Translations under genes and position numbers: made by a program
Assembly (NCBI RefSeq): GCF_001435995.1
Contig: NZ_AYYQ01000035.1
Span: 138,416-202,415 of the forward strand
Length of the DNA: 64,000 nt
Source of the DNA: Apilactobacillus ozensis DSM 23829 = JCM 17196
Lineage (GTDB): Bacteria; Bacillota; Bacilli; Lactobacillales; Lactobacillaceae
Direction of reading: 5' to 3'
Shown here: piece by piece, positions 51,230 to 60,494 of the stretch
How the letters are laid out: the number at the start of each line of letters is the position of its first letter
Position numbering within the stretch: the stretch's first letter is position 1
The notes under the pieces: model-generated
Told to the model about the DNA's origin: nothing
The model's input: only the letters and a program-made list of their open reading frames with translations
The model's database searches: none

Positions 51230-51446
51230 ATGAATAATTAGAGTTAAGATAAAAGAATTATCTTACAATTTTTTGCAGCGAGACTAGGTAAGGTGTGAGC
51301 TAGTTATTAATTGTAAGACCAATTGGCACTTTTTGAACTCTTTAAATTAAGTTGTTGGATTTATTTAATCCAAAATTAGGGTGGAACCGCGATTACATCG
51401 TCCCTATGTAAAATTGTTTATTACTTTTTTACATAGGTTTTTTTTA
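51230..51446 (+). promoter_or_regulatory. T-box leader for glyQ-glyS, specifier GGC (Gly)
   Basis: T-box core AGGGTGGAACCGCG (51378-51391) exactly matches the consensus; the bulge A can pair with U73 of tRNA-Gly. The specifier GGC (51325-51327) stands in AATTGGCACTTTTTGAAC, matching the glyQS pattern. Terminator: CCTATGTAAAA (51403-51413) with TTTTACATAGG (51427-51437), then eight T. Uncharged tRNA-Gly should prevent termination. Confidence 0.94.
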
Positions 51447-51471
51447 TGGATTAAAAATGGGGAGGATAACA

Positions 51472-52398
51472 ATGACAAAAAAACTTTCAATGCAAGAAAT
51501 AATTTTAAAATTGCAACAATATTGGTCATCACAAGGTTGTATGTTAATGCAATCATACGATACTGAAAAAGGTGCAGGAACTATGAGTCCATATACTTTC
51601 TTAAGAGCAATTGGACCAGAACCATGGAATGCTGCGTATGTAGAACCTTCGAGAAGACCTGCTGATGGTAGATATGGTGAAAATCCTAATCGTTTATACC
51701 AACATCATCAATTCCAAGTGATTATGAAACCTTCTCCAGAAAACATTCAAGAACTATATTTAGGTAGTTTGAAAGAATTAGGAATTAATCCACTGGAACA
51801 TGATATTCGATTTGTTGAAGATAACTGGGAAAATCCTTCAATGGGTTGTGCTGGTGTTGGTTGGGAAATATGGCTAGATGGGATGGAAGTTACTCAATTC
51901 ACATATTTCCAAATCGTTGGTGGCCAAGTTATGGATCCTGTTGCAGCCGAAGTTACTTATGGACTAGAGAGACTAGCTTCATACATCCAAGATGTTAACA
52001 GTGTATATGACTTGGAATGGGGCGATGGCGTTAAATATGGTGACATTTTTAAAGAACCTGAGTATGAACATTCAAAATATAGTTTTGAAGAAAGCAATCA
52101 AGAAATGCTTTTGAACATGTTTGATTCTTTTGAAACTGAAGCTAAAAAACAAATTGCAAATGGTTTAGTTCATCCAGCTTATGACTATGTTTTAAAATGT
52201 AGTCATACATTTAACCTGTTAGATGCTCGAGGTGCGGTTTCTGTAACTGAACGTGCTGGATACCTATCTAGAATTAGAAATATGGCACGTTCTATTGCTA
52301 AAGCTTTTATTGCTGAACGTAAAAAACGTGGTTTCCCATTAATCAAAGATGAAAAGAAACGAGCAGAATTATTAAAAGATGACAAGGAGGATAAATAA
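51472..52398 (+). CDS. glyQ: Glycyl-tRNA synthetase alpha subunit
   Basis: Catalytic subunit of the bacterial alpha2-beta2 GlyRS. The 308 residues start [10 protein letters not shown] and contain [12 protein letters not shown] (substrate loop), [13 protein letters not shown] and [12 protein letters not shown] at 51472 with GGGAGGAT ahead. glyS starts two bases after its stop. Confidence 0.97.
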   Translation: MTKKLSMQEIILKLQQYWSSQGCMLMQSYDTEKGAGTMSPYTFLRAIGPEPWNAAYVEPSRRPADGRYGENPNRLYQHHQFQVIMKPSPENIQELYLGSLKELGINPLEHDIRFVEDNWENPSMGCAGVGWEIWLDGMEVTQFTYFQIVGGQVMDPVAAEVTYGLERLASYIQDVNSVYDLEWGDGVKYGDIFKEPEYEHSKYSFEESNQEMLLNMFDSFETEAKKQIANGLVHPAYDYVLKCSHTFNLLDARGAVSVTERAGYLSRIRNMARSIAKAFIAERKKRGFPLIKDEKKRAELLKDDKEDK

Positions 52399-52399
52399 A

Positions 52400-54481
52400 A
52401 TGGATCATACATTTCTATTAGAAATTGGTTTGGAAGAAATGCCTGCACATGCAGTAACTCCTAGTATTAAACAATTAGTTGATAGAACTAAAAAGTATTT
52501 AAAAGAAGCAAGAATGGATTATTCTGAAATCATTCCATTTTCTACTCCGCGTCGATTAACTATTAAAATTAATGGACTAGCTGATAAACAACCAGATATT
52601 GATGAATCAGTTAAAGGACCAGCTAAAAAAATTGCTTTAGATGCTGAAGGTAACTGGTCTAAGGCAGCTATTGGATTTTCTAAGGGTCAAGGTATGACTA
52701 CCGATGACATTACTTTTAAAGAAGTTAAGGGAACTGAATATGTATTTGTTCAAAAACATATTCCTGGTAAACCAGTTGCTGAAATTCTTTCAGGCATGAA
52801 AGATATCATTACTAGTATGAACTTTTCTACAATGATGAAATGGAACGTTTATCATTTAGAATACATTCGTCCAATTAGATGGATAGTTGCATTATTAGAC
52901 GATGAGATCGTTCCTATGCAAATTTTAGATGTTAAATCTAATCGTATCAGTCGTGGACATCGTTTCTTAGGTAAAAACGTAACTATTAATAATGCTGATG
53001 ATTATGAAGCTGATTTGAAAAAAGAGTATGTTATTGTGGATGCTAAAAAGCGTAAGAGCTTGATTGAATCTCAAATCGATGACATTGCTAAAAATAATAA
53101 TTGGACTATTAACATCGATGCCGGTTTATTGGAAGAAGTTAATAACTTAGTAGAATGGCCTACTGCATTCTTTGGTAGCTTTGATGAAAAATACTTAGAA
53201 CTACCATCAGAAGTTTTAATTACTTCAATGCGTGATAACCAAAGATTTTTCTATGTAAAAGATGCTAATGACAGCAAAATTTTACCTTACTTTGTTTCGG
53301 TTCGTAATGGGAATTCAGATTATCTAGAAAATGTATCTACGGGTAATGAAAAGGTGCTTACTGCTAGGTTGGAAGATGCAATGTTCTTCTACCATGAAGA
53401 TCAAAAAAATGATATTCAATTTTACGTTGATAAGCTTAAAAAAGTCAGTTTCCATGATAAGATTTCTACTATGTTTGAAAAAATGCAACGTGTTAATGTG
53501 ATTTCAAATTGCATTGGTAAAAAAGTAGGTTTAAGTGATACTGAACTTAAAGATTTATCTAGAGCAGCTGACATTTATAAATTTGATTTAGTAACAGGTA
53601 TGGTTGGAGAATTTTCTGAGTTACAAGGAATTATGGGTGAAAAATATGCCTTAATTAATGGTGAAAACCAAACTGTAGCTACGGCAATCAGAGAACACTA
53701 TATGCCAATTTCTGCTAATGGTGAATTACCTGAAAGTAAAGTTGGTTCAGTACTAGCTTTAGCTGATAAATTTGATAGCATTTTAACTTTCTTTGCAGCA
53801 GGAATGATTCCTAGTGGTTCCAATGATCCATATGCTTTAAGAAGACAGGCTAATGGAATTGTTAGAATTGTTGAAAACAAGCAATGGAATTTACCATTAA
53901 AAGCTATGATGAATCAATTTGTAGAATTAGAAAATGATAAACAAGTTGCTCCGCAATTAGATCAAAATAAAGAAATATCAGATATTGTAAACTTTATTAA
54001 AGACCGTATTGTAAAAGTTCTAAAGAGTGACAAATTATCACACGACATTATTGAAGCTGCTGCTAATGGTCTAAACAATAATATTAAATTTATTTTTGAT
54101 AGTGCTAGCGTTCTTAACGAAAACAAGAACAAAGATGATTTTAAAGACTCTATGGAAGCCTTAAATCGTGTCTTGAGAATTTCCGAAAAAGCATCATTTA
54201 AAGATGATGAATTAGCTGTAGATAGCAACTTATTTGAAAATGATTCTGAAAAAGATTTATTTGATAAAGTTAATGAAACAATTGATGGATACTTTGCTTT
54301 AGATGCTAGGGATGCTTATCAAAAACTAACAGAGTTACCAGCTTTAATTAATAGTTACTTTGATCAAACAATGGTAATGGCTAAAAATGAAAAAATTAAA
54401 AATAACCACTTAAAGCAACTTACGATTGTATCTAATATGATTAAATGGTTTGGTGACCTAAATGAATTAATTATTAAGTAA
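52400..54481 (+). CDS. glyS: Glycyl-tRNA synthetase beta subunit
   Basis: Beta subunit needed for tRNA binding. The 693 residues match the usual size and open with L-L-E-I-G-L-E-E-M-P-A-H. Also seen are S-T-P-R-R-L, K-G-P-A, W-P-T-A-F-F-G and P-Y-A-L-R-R-Q-A-N-G-I. AAGGAGG lies inside the end of glyQ, 9 bases ahead of the ATG, so translation is coupled. The same T-box controls both. Confidence 0.97.
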   Translation: MDHTFLLEIGLEEMPAHAVTPSIKQLVDRTKKYLKEARMDYSEIIPFSTPRRLTIKINGLADKQPDIDESVKGPAKKIALDAEGNWSKAAIGFSKGQGMTTDDITFKEVKGTEYVFVQKHIPGKPVAEILSGMKDIITSMNFSTMMKWNVYHLEYIRPIRWIVALLDDEIVPMQILDVKSNRISRGHRFLGKNVTINNADDYEADLKKEYVIVDAKKRKSLIESQIDDIAKNNNWTINIDAGLLEEVNNLVEWPTAFFGSFDEKYLELPSEVLITSMRDNQRFFYVKDANDSKILPYFVSVRNGNSDYLENVSTGNEKVLTARLEDAMFFYHEDQKNDIQFYVDKLKKVSFHDKISTMFEKMQRVNVISNCIGKKVGLSDTELKDLSRAADIYKFDLVTGMVGEFSELQGIMGEKYALINGENQTVATAIREHYMPISANGELPESKVGSVLALADKFDSILTFFAAGMIPSGSNDPYALRRQANGIVRIVENKQWNLPLKAMMNQFVELENDKQVAPQLDQNKEISDIVNFIKDRIVKVLKSDKLSHDIIEAAANGLNNNIKFIFDSASVLNENKNKDDFKDSMEALNRVLRISEKASFKDDELAVDSNLFENDSEKDLFDKVNETIDGYFALDARDAYQKLTELPALINSYFDQTMVMAKNEKIKNNHLKQLTIVSNMIKWFGDLNELIIK

Positions 54482-54486
54482 TTCAT

Positions 54487-54515
54487 TTGGCATACTAATT
54501 AAAATGTGATAAGAT
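54487..54515 (+). promoter_or_regulatory. Promoter of dnaG-rpoD
   Basis: TTGGCA (54487-54492), 17-base spacer, TAAGAT (54510-54515) with TGA directly ahead (extended -10). Confidence 0.78.
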
Positions 54516-54531
54516 TTAATATCTATATTTT

Positions 54532-54559
54532 TAAAGTCGCACTTTAAAGTGCGACTTTA
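54532..54559 (+). repeat. Perfect 28-base palindrome in the dnaG leader
   Basis: TAAAGTCGCACTTT and AAAGTGCGACTTTA form a perfect palindrome. It lies just downstream of the dnaG promoter and 25 bases before the dnaG start; a short T-rich tail (TTTATATT) suggests a weak terminator for glyS or an attenuator for dnaG. Confidence 0.8.
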
Positions 54560-54584
54560 TATTGCTATATGGGAGGTGTTTATT

Positions 54585-56405
54585 TTGGCTATGATACCAG
54601 AAACAGTCATCGAAAATGTTAGAAGCCAAACTAATGTTTTAGACGTAATTAGTGCATTTGTGCATCTAAAGAAGTCTGGAAATAATTACTTTGGTTTATG
54701 TCCGTTTCAAGCTGAAAAAACACCTTCTTTTTCAGTATCGGAAGACAAACAAATTTTTCATTGCTTTAGTTGTGGACGTGGAGGAAACGTCTTTAAATTC
54801 TTAATGGATTTACAAGGGCTGTCATTTCCAGAGGCCGTGGTTAAAGTTGCAGAAATGCAAGGTATAGAACTCTCTAAAGATTATTTAAGCAAAAATACTG
54901 GTCATGTAAATAATGGTAACCAAGAACTGATTAAGTTACATGAAGATGCTAGTAAACTTTATCACCATATTTTGATGAATACTGAAATTGGTGAACCATC
55001 ACTTAAATATCTTCAAGCAAGAGGCTTAACCAAAAGCACAATTGAGTATTATCAATTAGGATTTGCGCCTAAAAATAAAATATTAGAAGAATTTTTTAAA
55101 CAGAAAAACATTTCTACTGATTTACTGAGAAAGTCAGGCTTATTTGCTGAAAATGATGCTGGAAACTTAAAAGATAGATTTTTTAATCGGATAATTTTTC
55201 CTATTAAGAATAATAATGGTTCTATTGTTGCTTTTTCTGGTAGAGTATTTGATGAAGATAATCAAGCCAAATATCTTAATAGTCCCGAAACTGATATTTT
55301 TAACAAACGTAAAGTCTTATTTAATTTTAGCAATGCTAAAGATGAAATTCGTAAGCAATATTCAGTTATTCTTTTTGAAGGGTTTATGGATGTTATTTCT
55401 GCTTTTCAATCCGGCGTTAAAAATGGGATAGCTTCAATGGGAACTAGTTTGACCAATGATCAAGTTTATCAAATAAAAAGGCACACCAAACATTTATATA
55501 TTTGTTATGATGGCGATGCTCCGGGGCAAAATGCGATTAATCGTGCCTTAAAATTACTACAAAATAGTCAACTAAAATTAGGCGTTATTCAAATGCCTAA
55601 AGGAGTTGATCCAGATGAATATCGTAAACAATATGGTGAGCAAAGGTTCTTAGAGTACATTAACTCAGCTAAGGAATCACCAGTTTCTTTTGAGATGCAA
55701 TATCTTAAATTGAATCGTAATCTTAATAATGAGCAAGATTTGGCAGCGTATATAGATGATACATTAAAAATTATTGCGACAATGTCTAAACCAATTGAAC
55801 GTGAAATCTATTTAAATCAGCTGTCTGAGCAATTTGGGATTGATAAAAAAACTTTAGTTATTCAACTGAATAAAATAGATTCATTTAGTAACCAAAAAAT
55901 TAATGTTGACAATTCAAACAATCAAAATATTTCTTCTATTACGACTACCACTAAACACCGTCAAATTAGTAAGGTCGAAAGTGCCGAACGGATGTTGCTA
56001 TATCGGATGTTACATGATCATGATGTTTGGATAAAAATTATGGGAATTGACGGATTTAATTTTGTTCATGAACCGTATCAGATGCTATTTCTCTTAGCAC
56101 AGGGCTATTTTACTGAACATGATGAATTCGAAATTTCAGCTTTTACAGATTTTATTAAAGAAGATAATTTGCAAAAACTAATGATTGATATTGAGGTTAC
56201 TAACATTTTAGGCACAAGTAGTACAAAAGAGATTGATGATTATGTTAATATAATAATGAACCAGGCACCGATAGATATTAAATTAAAGTCCAAAAAAGAT
56301 GAATTTAAAGAAGCTACTAGATTAGGTGATATTGATCGTCAAACACAGTTAGCAATTGAAATCATTGGATTAAAAAAGAAACAACAGTTGATTGACAAGG
56401 ATTAA
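54585..56405 (+). CDS. dnaG: DNA primase DnaG
   Basis: Makes RNA primers for replication with the DnaB/DnaC-type helicase. The 606 residues include the zinc-binding domain, RNA polymerase domain with TOPRIM (F-E-G-F-M-D-V, Y-D-G-D-A-P-G) and a helicase-binding C-terminus (about 445-606). The zinc motif reads C39-P-F-Q42-A-E-K-T ... H-C60-F-S-C63-G: the usual His ligand (C-P-F-H) is Gln here. TTG at 54585 fits GGGAGGTG seven bases ahead; ATG at 54591 is possible. First gene of dnaG-rpoD. Confidence 0.96.
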   Translation: MAMIPETVIENVRSQTNVLDVISAFVHLKKSGNNYFGLCPFQAEKTPSFSVSEDKQIFHCFSCGRGGNVFKFLMDLQGLSFPEAVVKVAEMQGIELSKDYLSKNTGHVNNGNQELIKLHEDASKLYHHILMNTEIGEPSLKYLQARGLTKSTIEYYQLGFAPKNKILEEFFKQKNISTDLLRKSGLFAENDAGNLKDRFFNRIIFPIKNNNGSIVAFSGRVFDEDNQAKYLNSPETDIFNKRKVLFNFSNAKDEIRKQYSVILFEGFMDVISAFQSGVKNGIASMGTSLTNDQVYQIKRHTKHLYICYDGDAPGQNAINRALKLLQNSQLKLGVIQMPKGVDPDEYRKQYGEQRFLEYINSAKESPVSFEMQYLKLNRNLNNEQDLAAYIDDTLKIIATMSKPIEREIYLNQLSEQFGIDKKTLVIQLNKIDSFSNQKINVDNSNNQNISSITTTTKHRQISKVESAERMLLYRMLHDHDVWIKIMGIDGFNFVHEPYQMLFLLAQGYFTEHDEFEISAFTDFIKEDNLQKLMIDIEVTNILGTSSTKEIDDYVNIIMNQAPIDIKLKSKKDEFKEATRLGDIDRQTQLAIEIIGLKKKQQLIDKD

Positions 56406-56420
56406 CAGGAGGCTCTTTGA

Positions 56421-57533
56421 ATGACTGACAAAAAATTAGAAAAAAAAGAATATAAAGATTCTTTAAATACTTTTATTAAAAAGTATAAAAAAGTAGGGCA
56501 TGTAACTTATGACGTCATTGATAATGGAATTGCTTTACCATTTAAGTTGACTACTAATCAAACTGATAAGCTATTAGAAAAAATTGAAGATTCTGGAATT
56601 AGTGTTGTAGATCAAAATGGTGATCCAGACCCACGTGCTTTGAAAGCTGCTAAAAAGGTAACTCAAAAGGAATTAAAGAACACGGCTTCAGCTCCATCTG
56701 GTGTCAAAATAAATGATCCAGTTAGAATGTACTTGAAAGAAATTGGACGAGTTTCCCTATTAACAGCTGACCAAGAAGTTAGTTTAGCTTTGAGAATTGA
56801 AGATGGTGATGAAGCAGCTAAGCAAGAATTGGCTGAAGCCAACTTAAGATTAGTTGTTTCCATTGCTAAACGTTATGTAGGTAGAGGAATGCAATTCTTA
56901 GATTTAATCCAAGAAGGTAACATGGGATTAATGAAGGCGGTTGAAAAGTTTGATTACCGTAAGGGATTTAAATTTTCTACTTATGCAACTTGGTGGATTA
57001 GACAAGCTATTACGCGTGCTATTGCTGACCAAGCACGTACAATTAGGATTCCAGTGCACATGGTTGAAACGATTAACAAATTAATTCGAATTCAAAGACA
57101 ATTACTTCAAGATTTAGGTCGTGAACCAACTCCTGATGAAATTGGTGCTGAAATGGATATGCCAACTTCAAAAGTTCGTGGTATCTTGAAGATTTCTCAA
57201 GAACCAGTTTCATTGGAAACACCAATTGGTGAAGAAGATGATTCACATTTAGGTGACTTTATCGAAGACCAAGATGCCACTAGTCCATCCGAACATGCTG
57301 CTTATGAACTTTTAAAAGAACAATTAGAAGGTGTATTAGATACACTAACTGATCGTGAAGAAAATGTGCTTAGACTTCGTTTCGGTTTGGACGATGGACG
57401 TACCAGAACACTTGAAGAAGTTGGTAAAGTGTTTGGTGTTACCCGTGAAAGAATTCGTCAAATTGAAGCTAAGGCCTTACGTAAGTTGCGCCATCCATCA
57501 CGTAGTAAACAATTAAAAGACTTTCTTGAATAA
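56421..57533 (+). CDS. rpoD: Primary sigma factor RpoD (SigA)
   Basis: Housekeeping sigma-70. The 370 residues contain region 1.1 (about 1-80), region 1.2 ([11 protein letters not shown]), 2.3-2.4 ([16 protein letters not shown]), region 3 and region 4.2 helix-turn-helix ([16 protein letters not shown]). CAGGAGG ahead of the ATG. 15 bases after dnaG, the conserved dnaG-rpoD pair. Terminator follows. Confidence 0.98.
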   Translation: MTDKKLEKKEYKDSLNTFIKKYKKVGHVTYDVIDNGIALPFKLTTNQTDKLLEKIEDSGISVVDQNGDPDPRALKAAKKVTQKELKNTASAPSGVKINDPVRMYLKEIGRVSLLTADQEVSLALRIEDGDEAAKQELAEANLRLVVSIAKRYVGRGMQFLDLIQEGNMGLMKAVEKFDYRKGFKFSTYATWWIRQAITRAIADQARTIRIPVHMVETINKLIRIQRQLLQDLGREPTPDEIGAEMDMPTSKVRGILKISQEPVSLETPIGEEDDSHLGDFIEDQDATSPSEHAAYELLKEQLEGVLDTLTDREENVLRLRFGLDDGRTRTLEEVGKVFGVTRERIRQIEAKALRKLRHPSRSKQLKDFLE

Positions 57534-57545
57534 AATGAGATGTTT

Positions 57546-57580
57546 AAAAAGCAGATGCATGTATGCATCTGCTTTTTATT
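57546..57580 (+). terminator. Intrinsic terminator after rpoD
   Basis: AAAAAGCAGATGCAT pairs perfectly with ATGCATCTGCTTTTT (57546-57560 with 57563-57577); T-rich tail. Confidence 0.93.
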
Positions 57581-57627
57581 TAAGATATAATAAATTTAAT
57601 AAATTTTTTAACAAAAGGAGCTTAATG

Positions 57628-58329
57628 ATGGACTCTAATCATTTATCAGATCGTTTAAAAAAAGTTGCCAGTTATGTTCCACTAAATAGTAGAATGGCTG
57701 ACATAGGTTCTGACCATGCTTATTTACCAGTATATTTAGCTAAAAATAACAAAATTTCCTTTGCAGTGGCAGGTGAAGTTGCTAAGGGACCTTTAGAAAA
57801 TGCTGAGCATGAAATTAACTTAGAAAAATTTGATGATATCATACTACCACGTTTAGCTGATGGTTTAGACGCAATTAAACTATCAGATAATATTGACTGC
57901 ATAACGATTGCTGGAATGGGTGGTACTTTAATTCGTGATATTTTAAAACGTGGTCAAAATAAATTAAGTGGTAAGGAAAAATTAGTTTTACAGCCAAACG
58001 TTGGCGAATTTATACTTAGACTATGGTTAATGAACAATGAATATAAAATAACTAATGAAGACATTATTCGTGAAGATGGCCATACTTATGAAATAATAGT
58101 GGCTGAAAAAGTAAATGAGACAATTCATTATAGTGATGATGAATTGCAATTTGGACCCTTTTTAATTAAAGAACAATCACAAGTTTTTATTGATAAGTGG
58201 TGTAATGAAAAGATAAGAATGCGTGAAGTCATTAATCAAATGAATCAAGCTAAAAAGCATAGGCCTATTGACCGAATTAATGCAATTGAAGATAAAATTT
58301 CTAAGATAGATGAGGTGTTGAATAAATGA
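57628..58329 (+). CDS. trmK: tRNA (adenine(22)-N1)-methyltransferase TrmK
   Basis: SAM-dependent enzyme that makes m1A22 in some tRNAs. The 233 residues contain the family start L-S-x-R-L-K-K-V-A-S-Y-V-P and the SAM motif M-A-D-I-G-S-D-H-A-Y-L-P, then I-T-I-A-G-M-G-G-T-L-I and a C-terminal coiled-coil helix. ATG at 57628 or the immediately preceding ATG at 57625; AAAGGAG lies 4-7 bases ahead. TATAAT at 57586 may be its -10. Stop overlaps the next start (ATGA). Confidence 0.94.
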   Translation: MDSNHLSDRLKKVASYVPLNSRMADIGSDHAYLPVYLAKNNKISFAVAGEVAKGPLENAEHEINLEKFDDIILPRLADGLDAIKLSDNIDCITIAGMGGTLIRDILKRGQNKLSGKEKLVLQPNVGEFILRLWLMNNEYKITNEDIIREDGHTYEIIVAEKVNETIHYSDDELQFGPFLIKEQSQVFIDKWCNEKIRMREVINQMNQAKKHRPIDRINAIEDKISKIDEVLNK

Positions 58330-59129
58330 AAGGAATTGATTTAGTAAGTCGATTTGAACAGTTTGCACCGAAAGATATAGCGGTTAAAGGAGATCCGGTT
58401 GGATTACAGATTGGTTCTTTAGATGCTGAAGTGCATAAAGTGGTGACGACTTTAGATGTTAGGCCGGAAGTTGTAGATGAAGCAATTGACCATAACGTTG
58501 ATTTCATATTTGCCCATCATCCAGTTATGTTTCGACCAGCTAAAAATTTGGATTTATCAGTTCCACAAAATATGATGTATGCTAAATTAATTAAACATAA
58601 TATAACTGTTTATGCAGCACACACTAACTTAGATAATGCTTTTGATGGAATGAATGATTGGTTGGCTGAAGCCTTGCAATTACAAAATACTGAAGGCTTA
58701 TCTTTCATGTTAAATAAACATGATAAAGATTTTTATATGGGAAGAATTGGAGAACTAGTTGCTGAAATGCCTTTAAATGAGTTCGCTAATTTATGTAAAC
58801 AGATTTTTAATGTTAAGGGCCTCAGACTTATTAGTAATAATCCTCAAAAAATAGTTAAAAGAGTTGCCATATTAGGTGGCGATGGCGGTAAATTTTATCA
58901 TGATGCAATCAAAAAACATGCTGATGTGTATATAACTGGGGATGTATATTATCATACTGGACATGACATGTTAGCTGATGGAATTTCAGTAATTGACCCC
59001 GGTCATCATATTGAAAGCATTTGTAAGCAAAAGCTACTAAAAATATTTTCTAATTGGAATCATCAATATGAATGGAATATTGAAGTTATAGCTTCCAAGA
59101 TTAATACTGATCCATTTACTTTTATTTAA
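58326..59129 (+). CDS. Nif3-like dinuclear metal centre protein
   Basis: YqfO/Nif3 family, 267 residues, a toroidal hexamer with two metals per subunit; the substrate is uncertain, with GTP cyclohydrolase-like roles suggested. Metal ligands are visible in F-A-H-H-P-V-M-F, H-T-N-L-D-N-A and D-P-G-H-H-I-E. The length is the short form without the middle PII-like insertion. It overlaps trmK by four bases (ATGA), the standard trmK-nif3 pair. Confidence 0.93.
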   Translation: MKGIDLVSRFEQFAPKDIAVKGDPVGLQIGSLDAEVHKVVTTLDVRPEVVDEAIDHNVDFIFAHHPVMFRPAKNLDLSVPQNMMYAKLIKHNITVYAAHTNLDNAFDGMNDWLAEALQLQNTEGLSFMLNKHDKDFYMGRIGELVAEMPLNEFANLCKQIFNVKGLRLISNNPQKIVKRVAILGGDGGKFYHDAIKKHADVYITGDVYYHTGHDMLADGISVIDPGHHIESICKQKLLKIFSNWNHQYEWNIEVIASKINTDPFTFI

Positions 59130-59148
59130 GGTTAAGGAGTGATTTAAT

Positions 59149-60384
59149 ATGAACAAATACGATGGTATGTTAGATCGATTTTTAAAGTATGTAAAAATAA
59201 ATACGCAATCTGATGAAGACAGTACAAGAATTCCTTCAACCAACTGTCAAGTTGATTTTATTAATAGTTTAAAACAAGAATTATTGTCGATGGGCTTAAA
59301 AAACGTTAGGGTTAATTCACAAAGTGGTTATTTATTTGCTGATTTAACATCTAATACTAGCCAAAGTTTACCTAGCATTGGATTCTTAGCACATGTCGAT
59401 ACAGCAGACTTTAATTCTGAGAACATTAATCCGCAAGTCATAAAAAATTATGACGGTGGAGTTGTTAATTTAGGTGATAGCAAATTTAAACTCGATCCTA
59501 AAGTGTTTAGTAGTTTAAATAAGTATGTAGGTCAAACTTTAGTTACTACTGATGGTAATACGTTATTAGGTGCTGATGATAAATCTGGGGTTACTGAAAT
59601 TATTACTGCCATGCAATATTTGATTGGTCATCCAGAAATTAAACACGGTAACATTAGTGTGGGATTTGGCCCTGATGAAGAAATAGGGACAGGTGCAGAT
59701 AATTTTGATGTAAAAGATTTCAATGTTGATATGGCTTATACGGTAGATGGTGGGCCTTTAGGTGATTTACAATACGAAACTTTTAATGCTGCAAGTGCAA
59801 AATTGAAGATATCTGGGACTGATGTACACCCAGCCGAAGCAAAGGGCATTATGGTTAATGCATTGCAAATCGGTATTGATTTCAATAATTTATTGCCAGA
59901 ACATGATCGTCCTGAAAATACTGAAGGTCGCGAAGGATTCTTCTTTTTAACGGATATGAGTGGAACTCCAGATCAAGCGACTTTAAATTATATAATCAGA
60001 GACCATGATCAAGAAAAATTTAAAAATCGTAAAAAATTATTTAAAGACATTGTTAATAAACTTAATGCTAAATATGGTGACGGAAGAGTTAATTTGGTAC
60101 TTAAGGATCAATATTACAATATGGCTGAAATTATCAAAAAAGATATGACAGTTGTAGATTTAGCTAAACAAGCGATGCTTAATTTAGATATAACCCCTAA
60201 TATTTTTCCAGTACGTGGGGGTACGGATGGTTCTAAAATCTCTTTTATGGGCATTACGACACCTAATTTGTTTGCTGGTGGTGAAAATATGCATGGACGT
60301 TTTGAATATGTATCGTTACAAACAATGGAAAAAGCGGTTGATTTAATTATTGAAATTGCTAATTTAAATACTAAAAATATTTAG
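59149..60384 (+). CDS. pepT: Peptidase T (tripeptidase)
   Basis: Zinc aminotripeptidase of family M20, 411 residues, acting on peptides imported by lactic acid bacteria. Visible metal motifs: [23 protein letters not shown], and G-G-T-D-G-S near the C-terminus. ATG with AAGGAGTGA ahead. Its stop codon overlaps the first half of the CtsR operator for clpB. Confidence 0.95.
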   Translation: MNKYDGMLDRFLKYVKINTQSDEDSTRIPSTNCQVDFINSLKQELLSMGLKNVRVNSQSGYLFADLTSNTSQSLPSIGFLAHVDTADFNSENINPQVIKNYDGGVVNLGDSKFKLDPKVFSSLNKYVGQTLVTTDGNTLLGADDKSGVTEIITAMQYLIGHPEIKHGNISVGFGPDEEIGTGADNFDVKDFNVDMAYTVDGGPLGDLQYETFNAASAKLKISGTDVHPAEAKGIMVNALQIGIDFNNLLPEHDRPENTEGREGFFFLTDMSGTPDQATLNYIIRDHDQEKFKNRKKLFKDIVNKLNAKYGDGRVNLVLKDQYYNMAEIIKKDMTVVDLAKQAMLNLDITPNIFPVRGGTDGSKISFMGITTPNLFAGGENMHGRFEYVSLQTMEKAVDLIIEIANLNTKNI

Positions 60385-60400
60385 GTCAAAAAAGGTCAAA
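60384..60400 (+). promoter_or_regulatory. CtsR operator upstream of clpB
   Basis: GGTCAAA-AAA-GGTCAAA, a tandem heptad repeat identical to the CtsR consensus, about 25 bases upstream of the -10 box (60428-60433, TAAAAT with extended TGA). clpB is therefore likely repressed by CtsR. Confidence 0.94.
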
Positions 60401-60424
60401 ATATTTTTAACTTATAAATACTTT

Positions 60425-60433
60425 TGATAAAAT
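60425..60433 (+). promoter_or_regulatory. Promoter (-10) of clpB
   Basis: TGATAAAAT extended -10. The -35 region TTTTAA (60405-60410) is weak and adjoins the CtsR box. Confidence 0.6.
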
Positions 60434-60476
60434 ACTTATAGGTCATAAATTATGACTGACTAAGTATTTTTTATTT
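60429..60476 (+). terminator. Hairpin with T-run between pepT and clpB
   Basis: Outer stem AAAATACTTA (60429-60438) with TAAGTATTTT (60461-60470), inner palindrome GTCATAAATTATGAC (60442-60456), then TTATTTT. It likely terminates pepT transcripts; its left arm covers the clpB -10 box. Confidence 0.72.
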
Positions 60477-60494
60477 TAAAGTGGGTGAAAATAT

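Noticed and set aside
51381-51566. Open frame of 61 codons across the glyQ start
   Set aside because: Covers the T-box core, terminator and the first codons of glyQ in another frame.
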